Of a stretch of DNA of 36,846 nucleotides, positions 8,111 through 16,274 are shown piece after piece. The stretch covers positions 1 through 36,846 of the forward strand of contig CAYYAQ010000039.1 in the NCBI GenBank assembly GCA_964469555.1, read 5' to 3'. A model generated the notes under the pieces. That model ran no database searches. It worked only from the letters and a program-made list of their open reading frames with translations, and was not told the DNA's origin. A program made the translations under genes and the position numbers. This stretch comes from CAYYAQ01 sp964469555. GTDB taxonomy: Bacteria > Planctomycetota > UBA1135 > UBA2386. Every line of letters begins with the position of its first letter. The stretch's first letter is position 1.

Positions 8111-8710
8111 ATGCGAACTATCGTCTGGATCCCTGTTGTGTTGTCCTTGCTCGCGGCTCAGTCGTGCGTGCAGGACAAGTCCGTCGATTATCGAGCAGTC
8201 CCGGATAGCGGGCGGACGGCGTCGAGACCTTCAGGGAAACCGATCCCCAAAACGTCGGTGGATCCCGCCACTGCCAGTAGCGCCCGAGTTAAACCGATGT
8301 CCGACGAAGAGATACCCAAGACCGCCGAGGGTTGGCGGAAGATCCTCAGCGCCGACCAGTTTAGCGTCCTTCGCGACCACGGCACGGAGCGAGCGTTCAC
8401 CGGTAAGTACTGGAACAACAAGAAGAGCGGCGTCTACGTCTGCGCCGGCTGCGGCGAGCGCGTGTTCGATTCCGCGACAAAGTTCGAGTCCGGAAGCGGG
8501 TGGCCCAGCTTCTTCAAGCCCGCTTCCGAGAAGTCTGTCGAGATCCACCTCGACGAGAGTCTCGGCATGTTGCGCAAGGAGGTGCGCTGCAAGCGGTGCG
8601 GATGCCACCTCGGCCACGTCTTCGACGACGGACCACGACCGACTGGCCAGCGCTACTGCATCAACTCCGTCTCCCTGAAGTTCCAGGAAGAAACGGACGC
8701 CAAGAAGTAG
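8111..8710 (+). CDS. msrB: Exported peptide-methionine (R)-S-oxide reductase MsrB
   Basis: A 199-residue protein. The frame is open upstream, but the ATG at 8111 begins a leader (MRTIVWIPVVLSLLAAQSC) with a possible, non-ideal lipobox at C19, so the product is probably periplasmic or membrane-anchored. After a low-complexity linker (20-65) comes a complete MsrB domain (about 68-193). Zinc ligands are C111/C114 (CAGC) and C160/C163 (CKRC); SGSGWPSF and HLGHVFDDGP are family signatures; C183 in RYCINSVSL is the catalytic cysteine (some MsrBs have selenocysteine here, this one does not). It reduces methionine-R-sulfoxide in proteins and needs an external thiol or selenol donor. The thioredoxin-like selenoprotein candidate starts about 355 bases downstream and is a plausible donor (inference). 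Confidence 0.93.
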   Translation: MRTIVWIPVVLSLLAAQSCVQDKSVDYRAVPDSGRTASRPSGKPIPKTSVDPATASSARVKPMSDEEIPKTAEGWRKILSADQFSVLRDHGTERAFTGKYWNNKKSGVYVCAGCGERVFDSATKFESGSGWPSFFKPASEKSVEIHLDESLGMLRKEVRCKRCGCHLGHVFDDGPRPTGQRYCINSVSLKFQEETDAKK

Positions 8711-8750
8711 CGGAGTCCACCGCGCGGGGAGGATTCCTCACTCTCCCCGG

Positions 8751-8972
8751 TTATTCGGACGAGTCGGTTTTCACCCCTAGATCGATCTCGTCGAGTTCCC
8801 GGAGGAGCCGTGCCACGGGGATCGGGTTCGAACTGCCGTCCACCTTGATCGCGCAGGGGATGCCTGTGGATCCTTCGCGGGCGAGTTCGGTGGCAAGTTC
8901 ACTGAGCAGCGCGTGCTGCGATTGGACATCCAGTTGTGAGGTGATCGACTCGTGGTCGTTTTGAGAATCCAT
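8751..8972 (-). CDS. Small acidic hypothetical protein
   Basis: A 73-residue ORF from an ATG at 8970-8972 to a TAA. Composition is that of a real soluble protein: a helical N-terminal half (SQHALLSELATELAREG) and a second helix (VARLLRELDEIDLGV), with no leader and no Cys pair. The longer open frame upstream on this strand lacks coding character and overlaps the next gene, so I used the internal ATG. I do not recognise the family. It lies between msrB (convergent, 40 bases) and the selenoprotein candidate (divergent, 93 bases). A short GGGGAG / CTCCCC inverted repeat at 8727-8748 sits between it and msrB and could end either transcript. Confidence 0.5.
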   Translation of the reverse strand: MDSQNDHESITSQLDVQSQHALLSELATELAREGSTGIPCAIKVDGSSNPIPVARLLRELDEIDLGVKTDSSE

Positions 8973-9065
8973 ACGAGGTGTGTCTTCGGTCGAACGCCCG
9001 GGCGAAGTGAAACCGTTTCTGGATAACCTCGTGGCCTTCGATTGCACTCGCTCCTGGACAACAAC

Positions 9066-10349
9066 ATGGCTGTCTCGAACCCCAACCCGTTGCTTGCCGC
9101 GTTCGTTGGCGCGGTCCTGACCCCGACTTTCTCTGCGGCGCAGGAATCGACCGACGGAATCCGGTGGATGACTGACCTCCCTGCCGCGGAGGCCGCCGCC
9201 GCGAAGAGCAAGAAGCCGATGCTCCTGGTCTTTCGTTGAGAGTCTTGAAAGGAGTGCCGCTCCCTGGACGGACAGTTGGTTCGTCCGAACGCCGATTTCG
9301 TCGCAGTCGCAAAGAAGTTCGTCTGTGTCCGAATCGTCGATATGCAGGCGGTGGACATCAACCGCTACCGATTCGACTTTGATCTGACTCTCGCGGTCCT
9401 TCTCGCGAACGCTGACGGCACGATCTACCATCGGTACGGGGGAAGGACGCACGACGACCCACTCGCCTGGATGTCGCGAAAGACCCTCATCCGCGTCATG
9501 CGCGCGACAGTGCACGAGCACGCGCTACACGAGAAGAGTCCAAACGACAAGAAGGCGGTGCCACGACGCACGGTGTATGACATCGAGACCTTCCGCAAAC
9601 GGATGGACCGCAAGCCGAAGCGACCGAGCTGCATCCACTGTCATACGATCCACGAGGCGCAGGTTCGCGATCGCATGGCTTCCGGGCTATTTAGCAAGGA
9701 CAGCATCTGGATCTGGCCCGCCCCCGCGCGTGTCGGATTGACGCTGGACGTCTCGGATCAGGCTCTGATCCGCACGGTGATCAAGGGCTCGGTCGCGGCA
9801 AAGGCGGGTCTGAAACAAGGTGATCGTCTCGTGAAGGTTGGTTGGCAGAAGATCCTCACGATCCACGACCTGCAGTGGGTGCTGCAACAGACTCCGTTCA
9901 CAGGCGGCGAGCTTGGGGTGCTATACCTCCGCGCCGGGGATCCCGAGCCGAGGAGCACTACCCTCGCCTTGACCAAGGGATTCAAGCGCACCGACCCGCT
10001 GACCTACTCCTGGCGACCTTACAAGTGGGCTCTCCGCCCGGCGCCTGGATTCGGAGGTCCGGCGCTGGCAACAGCACAGAAGAAGGCGCTCGACCTGGAT
10101 CCGAAGAAGTTCGCTCTTCGGGTCCAGTACATCGTCGACTGGGGTGACTTTCCTCAGCAGGGTCGGGAGAACCGCCGCAAAGGCCTGCGGAAAGGGGACG
10201 TGGTGATTTCTTACGCCGGGAAGGACGACTTCGCGACCGCGCCTCATTTCCATTCCTGGACCCGTCTGACCAAGAAGCGAGGGGACTCGGTGAAGATCGT
10301 GCTCCTCCGCGCCGGTCGGCGCCGGGAGATCGAAGTGACGCTGAAATAG
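9066..10349 (+). CDS. Candidate UxxU selenoprotein: exported thioredoxin-like, CxxCH, PDZ protein
   Basis: A single frame of 427 codons contains two TGA codons, at 9237-9239 and 9246-9248. Read as selenocysteine (U), residues 55-64 are VFRUESUKEC, i.e. UxxUxxC exactly where thioredoxin-fold relatives have CxxC(xxC), after a leader (to about 26) and the typical AKSKKPMLLVF strand. Upstream and downstream parts share frame, codon use and domain logic (KFVCVRIVD, later LAVLLANADGTIYHRYGG is the usual thioredoxin-like continuation). C-terminal to this are a CIHCH motif (189-193; CxxCH, possible haem c or metal site), a PDZ domain (about 222-300, ending TTLAL) and a second PDZ-like unit (about 330-425, GLRKGDVVISYAGK). 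A 9-bp hairpin follows the TGAs (separate entry). Likely periplasmic thiol/selenol oxidoreductase. A TTG at 9042 is an alternative start. A pseudogene with two nonsense changes is the alternative; both falling on the two redox Cys positions makes that unlikely. No sel genes are in the window. Confidence 0.8.
9265..9287 (+). promoter_or_regulatory. Candidate bacterial SECIS hairpin
   Basis: A 9-bp stem pairs 9265-9273 with 9279-9287 without mismatch (seven Watson-Crick pairs plus U-G at the base and one G-U) and closes a 5-base loop AGUUG at 9274-9278. The loop has a G in its second position followed by U, as expected for SelB-binding bacterial SECIS elements. The loop starts 25 bases after the second TGA and 34 bases after the first, both compatible with the usual spacing, so one element could serve both codons. 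It lies inside the coding frame, as bacterial SECIS elements do. Pairing was done by hand; no energy was calculated. Confidence 0.65.
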
Positions 10350-10466
10350 AGACTCGCCAGAAGGATTCGAGATCCGGTAACCGACATCTCCTTCAGGACG
10401 CATCAGTACAGCGTACAATCGCGCCGACCGGTGGCAGCCCCGACCGGGTCAACTTCATAGGAACAA

Positions 10467-13430
10467 ATGCGATTCGGATTCCTGACGATCGATTTGCTCG
10501 CCGGTGTAGTGGCCGTGACCGGGTCGGTGACCCAAGCGTCCGCCCAGCAGTCGACGCCGACACAGAACGCATCGGTTGTTTCGTTCGACGCAACCCGACC
10601 TCCGCGCGGCACGGTCGCGGATCTCAAGGGCGCACCCATCGGTGGGGCGTCCGTCTACTTCCGAACCGAACGCGGCACCCTCGATGCGATGCAGTGGCGT
10701 GACACGATTCTGCGCACCACGACACTGCCGCGGGTCCGCTCGAGCAAAGACGGCGAGTTCTTCGTGCCGCTCACGCACCTCCATCGCCTGTTCAGCCCGA
10801 CCAGTGCCGGTCGGATCAGCCTCGTCGTGGAGAAAGAGGGTTACCACTCCTGGATCGAGCCCCTCACGGTCGGACTCCGCGGCTACCTGGGATCGAAGGT
10901 CGTCCTCCGACCGATCGTCGAGGCCGACCGATTCACCATCGAGGTCAAGAACCCCAAGCCCGGCATGCTGGTGCGCGTACACCGTTTCGGCAGCAACGTT
11001 CTCTCCGGCGTCGACTACGAGCAGTGGCTCGAGGTTCCGAAGTCCGGCAAGGTGAACGCCGCCATGTCGTTCGTGCCCTCGCCTATCACGTTTGGAGTTA
11101 CGAGCAGTTTTGGCGTGCCTGTGGGCATCGAGGTCCAACTCGTGTTCCCCGGGCGCACGACCCGGCCCAAGTCGATCGAATACGGCCAGAAGACCATCGT
11201 CATCGGCGATGGGGTTTCGAGCACGCGGTTCGTGTGCGTACTGCAGCGCCGCGACGAGAAGAAGCTCGTCGAACCGCGGGGGCTCTACCGGTGTGCGGAC
11301 CACATATCGCGGTGGTTCCCCGTCGATCCAGACAACGTCGTGGAGAGCACGTTCCTGCCACTCTTCGCGCTCGATGCGAAGGACTGCCTCGCGGCGAATG
11401 TTCGCTACATCGATCCAAGCGTCGAGAAGATCCTGTTGGATGCGGTGCCGAACGTGAGCGACCGCATGATCCAGCTGTGCGACGATGCGGGAGCGACGAT
11501 CAACGACGCGCAGGTCTACTTCTTCGACCTCGAGAAACTCCCCGCGCACACCGATGGGCAGCGACTCGGTTCCGCGCGGGCGCGTCGCCGCTTGAATGTG
11601 GAGAAGGGTCGGATCGACCTCGGCGGGCGCGCACTGCCCGGCCCGGGATTCCTGTGGATCCACGCGCCCGGCTTCAAGGCGCATCTCCAGTTCGAGCCTC
11701 GGAAGATCGCGGGGACCGAGCGCATCAGCCTCGGGACTCGCAGGAAGAGCGGCAAGTTGCAACTCAAGGTCGTCGACGACGACGGGCGACCGTTGGCGGG
11801 CGTGCACGTCGGGCTGAACGGCAGGTCCACGGATTACGGTGCCCTGCTCTCTGGAATACCGCGAACCGGCGCGGATGGGATGGTGACGATCGAGCGCCTG
11901 CCGTCAGGCAATCATTCGATCCGGCTGTTCGGAGCTGGATTGACCGAGGTGCCGACGATGGTGCGGATGCGTGGCACCGAGACCGTCAACTTGAAGTCCA
12001 CGCTGTCTCGCGTGAAGCCCTTTGCCATCCTCATCGTAGACGACGATGGCAAACCCATCCCGTTCCGGGCCGTGCAGACGTACGCGACGCACTTCAACAA
12101 CACGGCGCGGCTGCTCCGCGCCGGGCGGAGCAACTTCACGGTCACGTCGGACAGTCTAGGGCGGATTCTCTACACCGATCTTCCCGAGGGAGCGATATCA
12201 CGGATCACCGACCTGTTGAACCACCTCGTGCGCAAGGCGATGCCGCGAGTCGAAGAGGGTGAGATCAACAAGGTTCCCGTCGCGACTCTCGAGACGATGC
12301 TGATGCCGATTCCAAACGCCTCGGTGGTCCGGGAATGTCTGATGGCGGCGAATCGCACCAGCAACCGCACTTTGGTTGTGCGCAAGGGATGCGCCGTGAT
12401 GCTCGTCCGGTTCCCCAAGGACCAGGACGACGCCACGCTGTCGATCTATCTGCGGGGAACGCCGCCGATCCGTCTCTCGGGCGAGATCGTCGCTGCGGCT
12501 CGCGAGAAGCAGGGGCCGGGAGGAATACTGTTCCTGGATCAGCGCAAGGAGACGCGCCACGTCAAACTCGAGTTCGCCAACCTCGGGGCAACGTCGGCAG
12601 AGGATGTGCGGATCGAACTTCCCGGCATGAACTTCGTTCGGAACCAACCCTACCTCTACGGCAATTCCGGGTTGCAGATTCGACCCGCGGGGAAGGGATT
12701 GTGGACCGTTGGCCTGCGGGACCAGGGCTCGTACGCGGCTCGGGTGATGCACCCGGAGTTCCTTCTGGGGAATCTCGATATTCCTTCGGGGGATGGTGGG
12801 AAGGCGAAGCCACTGAAGGTCGAGATGAAGCGGGGGGTTCCGATCGTCTTCCGGTTGAAGTCCTCGATCCCGCTGAAACCGAACTACCAATTCAACCTCT
12901 ACGTGCACACGTCGACGAATCAGATGGTGCTGTATCAGCGGGAGAAACTCGAGGAATCGGATCTCCGCAAGATCGGCAAGGACCGATGGGAGTTGCGGTT
13001 GCCATTCGCCCTAGAGCCGGGGAAGTACTACTTCAGCGTCCGCGTCTACAACACGCAGCTGAACCTGTCGCGGCGGCTGTTCACCGTGCCCGCGGAAGGT
13101 CCGTTCGTCGTCGAGGTCAACAATCGCACGGTGCGCGGGCCAAAGTCATCCGTGATCGGCATCAAGGCCCTCACCATCATGATCGATCGGCTCCAGAGTA
13201 ATGCAGACGCCCTTCGGAAGAGGGGCAAGACCGACGAGAAGAGCAAGGAGCGGCTCACCAAGATACTCAAGGGCATCGAAGCACAACTCAAGACGCACAA
13301 GAAGGAGCTCGTGAAGCTGCGTGTCGCAGAGGCGAAGGAAAAGGCAGAGAAGAAGAAGGAGGAGGCCGAAGACCGGCGGGAGTTGATCTTGAAGCGCGCG
13401 GAGGCGGAGAAAAAGAAGCAGGGACGATGA
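10467..13430 (+). CDS. Very large exported beta-domain protein with coiled-coil tail
   Basis: A 987-residue protein with a leader (MRFGFLTIDLLAGVVAVTGS, cleavage near ASA). It reads as a string of carboxypeptidase-regulatory-like / Ig-like beta domains: RGTVADLKGAPIGGASVYF near 48-66, LQLKVVDDDGRPLAGVHVGL near 430, and FAILIVDDDGKPIPFRAV near 523 are typical 'DxxGxPlxGa' strands, each followed by a G-rich 'TDxxG' segment. The last 90 residues (about 900-987) are a highly charged Lys/Glu coiled coil (KEKAEKKKEEAEDRRE). No catalytic motif is visible. Such proteins are usually envelope or surface structural or binding proteins. It starts 117 bases after the selenoprotein gene and overlaps the next gene by ATGA, so the two are translationally coupled. 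I cannot name a function. Confidence 0.75.
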   Translation: MRFGFLTIDLLAGVVAVTGSVTQASAQQSTPTQNASVVSFDATRPPRGTVADLKGAPIGGASVYFRTERGTLDAMQWRDTILRTTTLPRVRSSKDGEFFVPLTHLHRLFSPTSAGRISLVVEKEGYHSWIEPLTVGLRGYLGSKVVLRPIVEADRFTIEVKNPKPGMLVRVHRFGSNVLSGVDYEQWLEVPKSGKVNAAMSFVPSPITFGVTSSFGVPVGIEVQLVFPGRTTRPKSIEYGQKTIVIGDGVSSTRFVCVLQRRDEKKLVEPRGLYRCADHISRWFPVDPDNVVESTFLPLFALDAKDCLAANVRYIDPSVEKILLDAVPNVSDRMIQLCDDAGATINDAQVYFFDLEKLPAHTDGQRLGSARARRRLNVEKGRIDLGGRALPGPGFLWIHAPGFKAHLQFEPRKIAGTERISLGTRRKSGKLQLKVVDDDGRPLAGVHVGLNGRSTDYGALLSGIPRTGADGMVTIERLPSGNHSIRLFGAGLTEVPTMVRMRGTETVNLKSTLSRVKPFAILIVDDDGKPIPFRAVQTYATHFNNTARLLRAGRSNFTVTSDSLGRILYTDLPEGAISRITDLLNHLVRKAMPRVEEGEINKVPVATLETMLMPIPNASVVRECLMAANRTSNRTLVVRKGCAVMLVRFPKDQDDATLSIYLRGTPPIRLSGEIVAAAREKQGPGGILFLDQRKETRHVKLEFANLGATSAEDVRIELPGMNFVRNQPYLYGNSGLQIRPAGKGLWTVGLRDQGSYAARVMHPEFLLGNLDIPSGDGGKAKPLKVEMKRGVPIVFRLKSSIPLKPNYQFNLYVHTSTNQMVLYQREKLEESDLRKIGKDRWELRLPFALEPGKYYFSVRVYNTQLNLSRRLFTVPAEGPFVVEVNNRTVRGPKSSVIGIKALTIMIDRLQSNADALRKRGKTDEKSKERLTKILKGIEAQLKTHKKELVKLRVAEAKEKAEKKKEEAEDRRELILKRAEAEKKKQGR

Positions 13431-13804
13431 CTGACGGCGCGGAGGCGAATGTTGTCGACCGTCGCGGACTCCGGATCTTCCACCGGGCCATCGTCCTCAC
13501 GCTCGCGATCGAGGCCTTCACGATCGTCATGCGCTACGGGTTCGAGATGCAGTCGACGCGAGACACCGCGTCCACGATCGGCGTGCTGACATTCGGCTTG
13601 CGCATCCACCACGGTTACGTCGGCGTCGTCATGATCCTGTCGGCCTTGGTCACCGCCGCGCGATGGCCACGCCTGCGGCCTCATCTGCTCGTGTGGGGGG
13701 CTGCGCTCGTCTGCAGCGACCTCATTCACCACTTCCTCGTGTTGTGGCCGGTCGAGGGATCGCCCGAGTTCCACATCTGGTACGGCGAACCGACCGAGAG
13801 ATAG
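13427..13804 (+). CDS. Small three-helix membrane protein, unknown function
   Basis: A 125-residue protein whose ATG overlaps the stop of the preceding giant gene (ATGA), indicating coupled translation. Hydrophobic segments are at about 19-37 (HRAIVLTLAIEAFTIV), 48-75 (IGVLTFGLRIHHGYVGVVMILSAL) and 86-106 (HLLVWGAALVCSDLIHHFLVLW). Histidine pairs sit inside or at the edge of helices (IHHGY, IHHFL), a pattern seen in metal- or haem-binding membrane proteins, but no family is recognised. The N-terminus is charged and presumably cytosolic. An imperfect inverted repeat follows the stop at 13806-13828. The ALDH gene starts 55 bases downstream. Confidence 0.65.
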   Translation: MTDGAEANVVDRRGLRIFHRAIVLTLAIEAFTIVMRYGFEMQSTRDTASTIGVLTFGLRIHHGYVGVVMILSALVTAARWPRLRPHLLVWGAALVCSDLIHHFLVLWPVEGSPEFHIWYGEPTER

Positions 13805-13858
13805 CCCGCGAATCCTGTCGACTCGCGGCGCTCCCGCGGGAACACTACCGAAAGGAAC

Positions 13859-15475
13859 ATGGATCTGCACGGCAACCACATCGTCGGGGCTGAGGAATCA
13901 GCCGACGGTCGCGAGGAATTCTTCGGCGTGGATCCGGCGACTGGCCGGGATCTCGCCACTCCGTTCGTGGAAGCAACTCAGAGCGAGATCGACCGGGCTT
14001 TCGTCGCTGCTGATGAGGCGCACCGTGAACTGAAACAGGTCCCGTCCGGGAAACGCGCCGATTTTCTCGACGCGATCGCCGCGGGGATCGAAGCCCTCGG
14101 TGACGAGCTTCTCGAACGCGCGTCGCTGGAGACGGCGTTGCCCTTGTCGCGACTCGCCTCGGAGCGCGGGCGGACTTGCGCACAGCTTCGCATGTTCGCC
14201 GAGACAGTGCGGGAAGGCTCCTGGGTCGAGGCGAGCATCGACCACGCCCAACCCGATCGCAAGCCGATCCCGAAACCCGACCTGCGGCGCATGCTGATCC
14301 CGATCGGCCCCGTCGTCGTCTTCGGTGCGAGCAACTTTCCCCTCGCGTTCTCAGTGGCGGGCGGAGACACCGCGTCGGCGTTGGCTGCGGGCTGCCCGGT
14401 CGTAGTCAAGGGGCATCCGAATCACCCGGGCACGTCCGAATACGTCGGCGAGGTCCTCCGCGCGACGATCTCCGAGTGCAGGATGCCGAGTGGGACGTTG
14501 TCGCTGATCCAGGGCAAGAGGATCGAGACGGGTGTTGCGCTCGTCAAACATCCGAGCGCGAGAGCGGTCGGCTTCACGGGTTCGCTCACCGGCGGACGCG
14601 CACTGTTCGACGTCGCGACCGCGCGGCCCGACCCGATTCCGGTCTACGCCGAGATGGGGAGCACGAATCCCGTGTTCCTTCTCCCGAGCGCGTTCGATGG
14701 CGATGGCGCGACCAGTCTCGCCGCCGGGCTGCACCAGTCGGTCACCTTGGGGGTCGGGCAGTTCTGCACGAACCCCGGCCTGATCATCGCCATGAAAGGG
14801 GCGTCGACGGATTCGTTCCTGGCGAAACTCGGCGATCTGATGTCAGGCACGCCGGCTGGGACGATGCTGCATTCCGGGATCCGATTCGGGTACGAGGACG
14901 GCGTGGCCCGCATGCGGCACATCGACGAGGTCGAGGAGAAGGTGCAGGGTGTCCCGGATTCAGGTTTGGCGGAGGCCGATGGGCGGTGCCAGGTGCACGC
15001 CACACTCTTCTCGACCGACGCCGAGACCTGGCTCTGCAATCCGGTATTGGCGGATGAGGTCTTTGGGCCGACCAGCCTCGTCATCCAGTGCGAAGACGAA
15101 TCACAGATGCAGCTCGTCGCCGAGAACCTGCCCGGGCAGCTGACGGCGACAATTCGCGGTTCGGTCGAGGAGCTGCGCGCCAAGCAGGAGCTTCTCGCGA
15201 CGATCGAAGACGTCGCCGGCCGCGTGATCCTGAACGGATTCCCGACCGGCGTCGAGGTGTGTGATTCGATGCAGCACGGCGGACCCTATCCGGCGACGAC
15301 GGACGCGCGGACGACGTCGGTCGGCAATGCGGCGATTCAGCGCTTCGCGCGACCCGTGTGCTACCAGGGTATGCTCACCGAGCTGCTGCCAGACGCATTG
15401 AAGGACGAGAACCCGCTCGGGATTCTCCGCATCGTCGACGGGAGAAAGACCCGCGAAGGCAAGGTGAAGTCGTGA
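13859..15475 (+). CDS. NADP-dependent aldehyde dehydrogenase, 2-oxoglutarate-semialdehyde type
   Basis: A 538-residue ALDH-superfamily enzyme. Motifs: N159 in FGASNFPLAFS, K184 in VVVKGHPNHPGTSE, NAD(P)-loop GFTGSLTGG (238-246), general base E265 in AEMGSTNPV, and nucleophile C303 in GVGQFCTNPG. The FGASNFPLAFSVAGGD and KGHPNHPGTSE wording is that of the 2-oxoglutarate semialdehyde dehydrogenase (class III KGSADH) branch, also close to fatty-aldehyde AldH. This branch oxidises 2-oxoglutarate semialdehyde to 2-oxoglutarate at the end of aldarate, pentose or hydroxyproline breakdown. It is cytosolic. Its stop overlaps the GTG start of the following SDR gene (GTGA), so the two act from one mRNA, probably in one sugar-acid pathway. 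The precise substrate is inferred. Confidence 0.87.
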   Translation: MDLHGNHIVGAEESADGREEFFGVDPATGRDLATPFVEATQSEIDRAFVAADEAHRELKQVPSGKRADFLDAIAAGIEALGDELLERASLETALPLSRLASERGRTCAQLRMFAETVREGSWVEASIDHAQPDRKPIPKPDLRRMLIPIGPVVVFGASNFPLAFSVAGGDTASALAAGCPVVVKGHPNHPGTSEYVGEVLRATISECRMPSGTLSLIQGKRIETGVALVKHPSARAVGFTGSLTGGRALFDVATARPDPIPVYAEMGSTNPVFLLPSAFDGDGATSLAAGLHQSVTLGVGQFCTNPGLIIAMKGASTDSFLAKLGDLMSGTPAGTMLHSGIRFGYEDGVARMRHIDEVEEKVQGVPDSGLAEADGRCQVHATLFSTDAETWLCNPVLADEVFGPTSLVIQCEDESQMQLVAENLPGQLTATIRGSVEELRAKQELLATIEDVAGRVILNGFPTGVEVCDSMQHGGPYPATTDARTTSVGNAAIQRFARPVCYQGMLTELLPDALKDENPLGILRIVDGRKTREGKVKS

Positions 15476-16257
15476 CGGGCGAGTATCTGAAAGGTCTATT
15501 AGGGCTCGAAGGTCAGATCGCAGTGGTGATCGGCGGGACAGGCGTCTTGTGCGGCGCGCAAGCGATCGGTCTCGGTCGGGCGGGTGCGCACGTCGTCGTG
15601 GCGGGTCGTGACGAGGAGAAAGGCCGTGTCGTCGTCGACGCGATCATGGAGGCCGGCGGAGCGGCGGAGTTCGCCGCGGTCGATGTGTGTTCGCGTGATT
15701 CGATTCAGGCTCTCGCAGACAATGCTGTCGAGACGCATGGCGGCGTGGACATCTTGATCAACGGCGCCGGCGTCAATCACGCGGGGAACTACCTCGAACT
15801 CGACGACGACGATTGGTCGCGAGTCCTGAGGGCGAACCTCGACGGGGTCCACCTGGGATGCCAGGTGTTCGGTCGGCAGATGGTGACACAGAACAACGGC
15901 GGTTCCATTCTCAACGTCGCCAGCGTCTCTGCGCACACTCCGCTGTCGCGGGTGTTCGCCTACTCTGCTTCGAAGGCCGCGGTCGTGAATCTGACGCAGA
16001 ACGTCGCCCGCGAGTTCGCTCCACACGGTGTCCGCGTGAACGCGCTCTGTCCGGGGTTCTTTCCGGCCGAACAGAACCGCAAGATCCTCGACCCGGATCG
16101 CATCGCGAAGATCATGGCGCAGACGATGATGGACCGGTTCGGCGAGCCCGACGAGCTGATCGGCGCCACGCTGTTGCTCGTCTCGCGCCGAGCCGGCAGC
16201 TTCATCACCGGCTCGTCGATGTATGTCGATGGTGGCTTCACGGGCATGACGCTCTGA
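15472..16257 (+). CDS. SDR oxidoreductase, D-mannonate oxidoreductase-like
   Basis: A 261-residue classical short-chain dehydrogenase. The open frame extends further upstream, but the GTG at 15472 overlapping the ALDH stop gives the normal SDR length. Coenzyme loop GGTGVLCG (21-28), NGAG (97-100), and catalytic S151, Y164 and K168 (YSASK) are all present. The CPGFFPAEQNRKIL segment after the active site resembles SDR-type D-mannonate/fructuronate oxidoreductases (YjmF/UxuB group) and gluconate 5-dehydrogenases. The likely reaction is NAD(P)-linked interconversion of a keto-sugar acid with its hydroxy acid. Coupling to the KGSADH-like ALDH fits uronate or aldonate catabolism; no dehydratase or aldolase for the pathway is in the window. 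Confidence 0.85.
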   Translation: MTGEYLKGLLGLEGQIAVVIGGTGVLCGAQAIGLGRAGAHVVVAGRDEEKGRVVVDAIMEAGGAAEFAAVDVCSRDSIQALADNAVETHGGVDILINGAGVNHAGNYLELDDDDWSRVLRANLDGVHLGCQVFGRQMVTQNNGGSILNVASVSAHTPLSRVFAYSASKAAVVNLTQNVAREFAPHGVRVNALCPGFFPAEQNRKILDPDRIAKIMAQTMMDRFGEPDELIGATLLLVSRRAGSFITGSSMYVDGGFTGMTL

Positions 16258-16274
16258 GGCGCCGCGCGCGCCGA

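Noticed and set aside
8815..8840. GGTTCGAA-type sequence as part of a tRNA
   Set aside because: No acceptor, D or anticodon stems can be paired around it; it lies within a small ORF.
9042..9239. Stand-alone 65-residue ORF ending at the first TGA
   Set aside because: It stops in the middle of a thioredoxin-like strand and the same frame resumes after the TGAs, so it is the 5' part of the selenoprotein candidate rather than a separate gene.
13806..13828. CCGCGA / TCGCGG inverted repeat as a terminator
   Set aside because: Only 6 bp with an 11-base loop and no T-run; expected by chance in DNA of this GC content.
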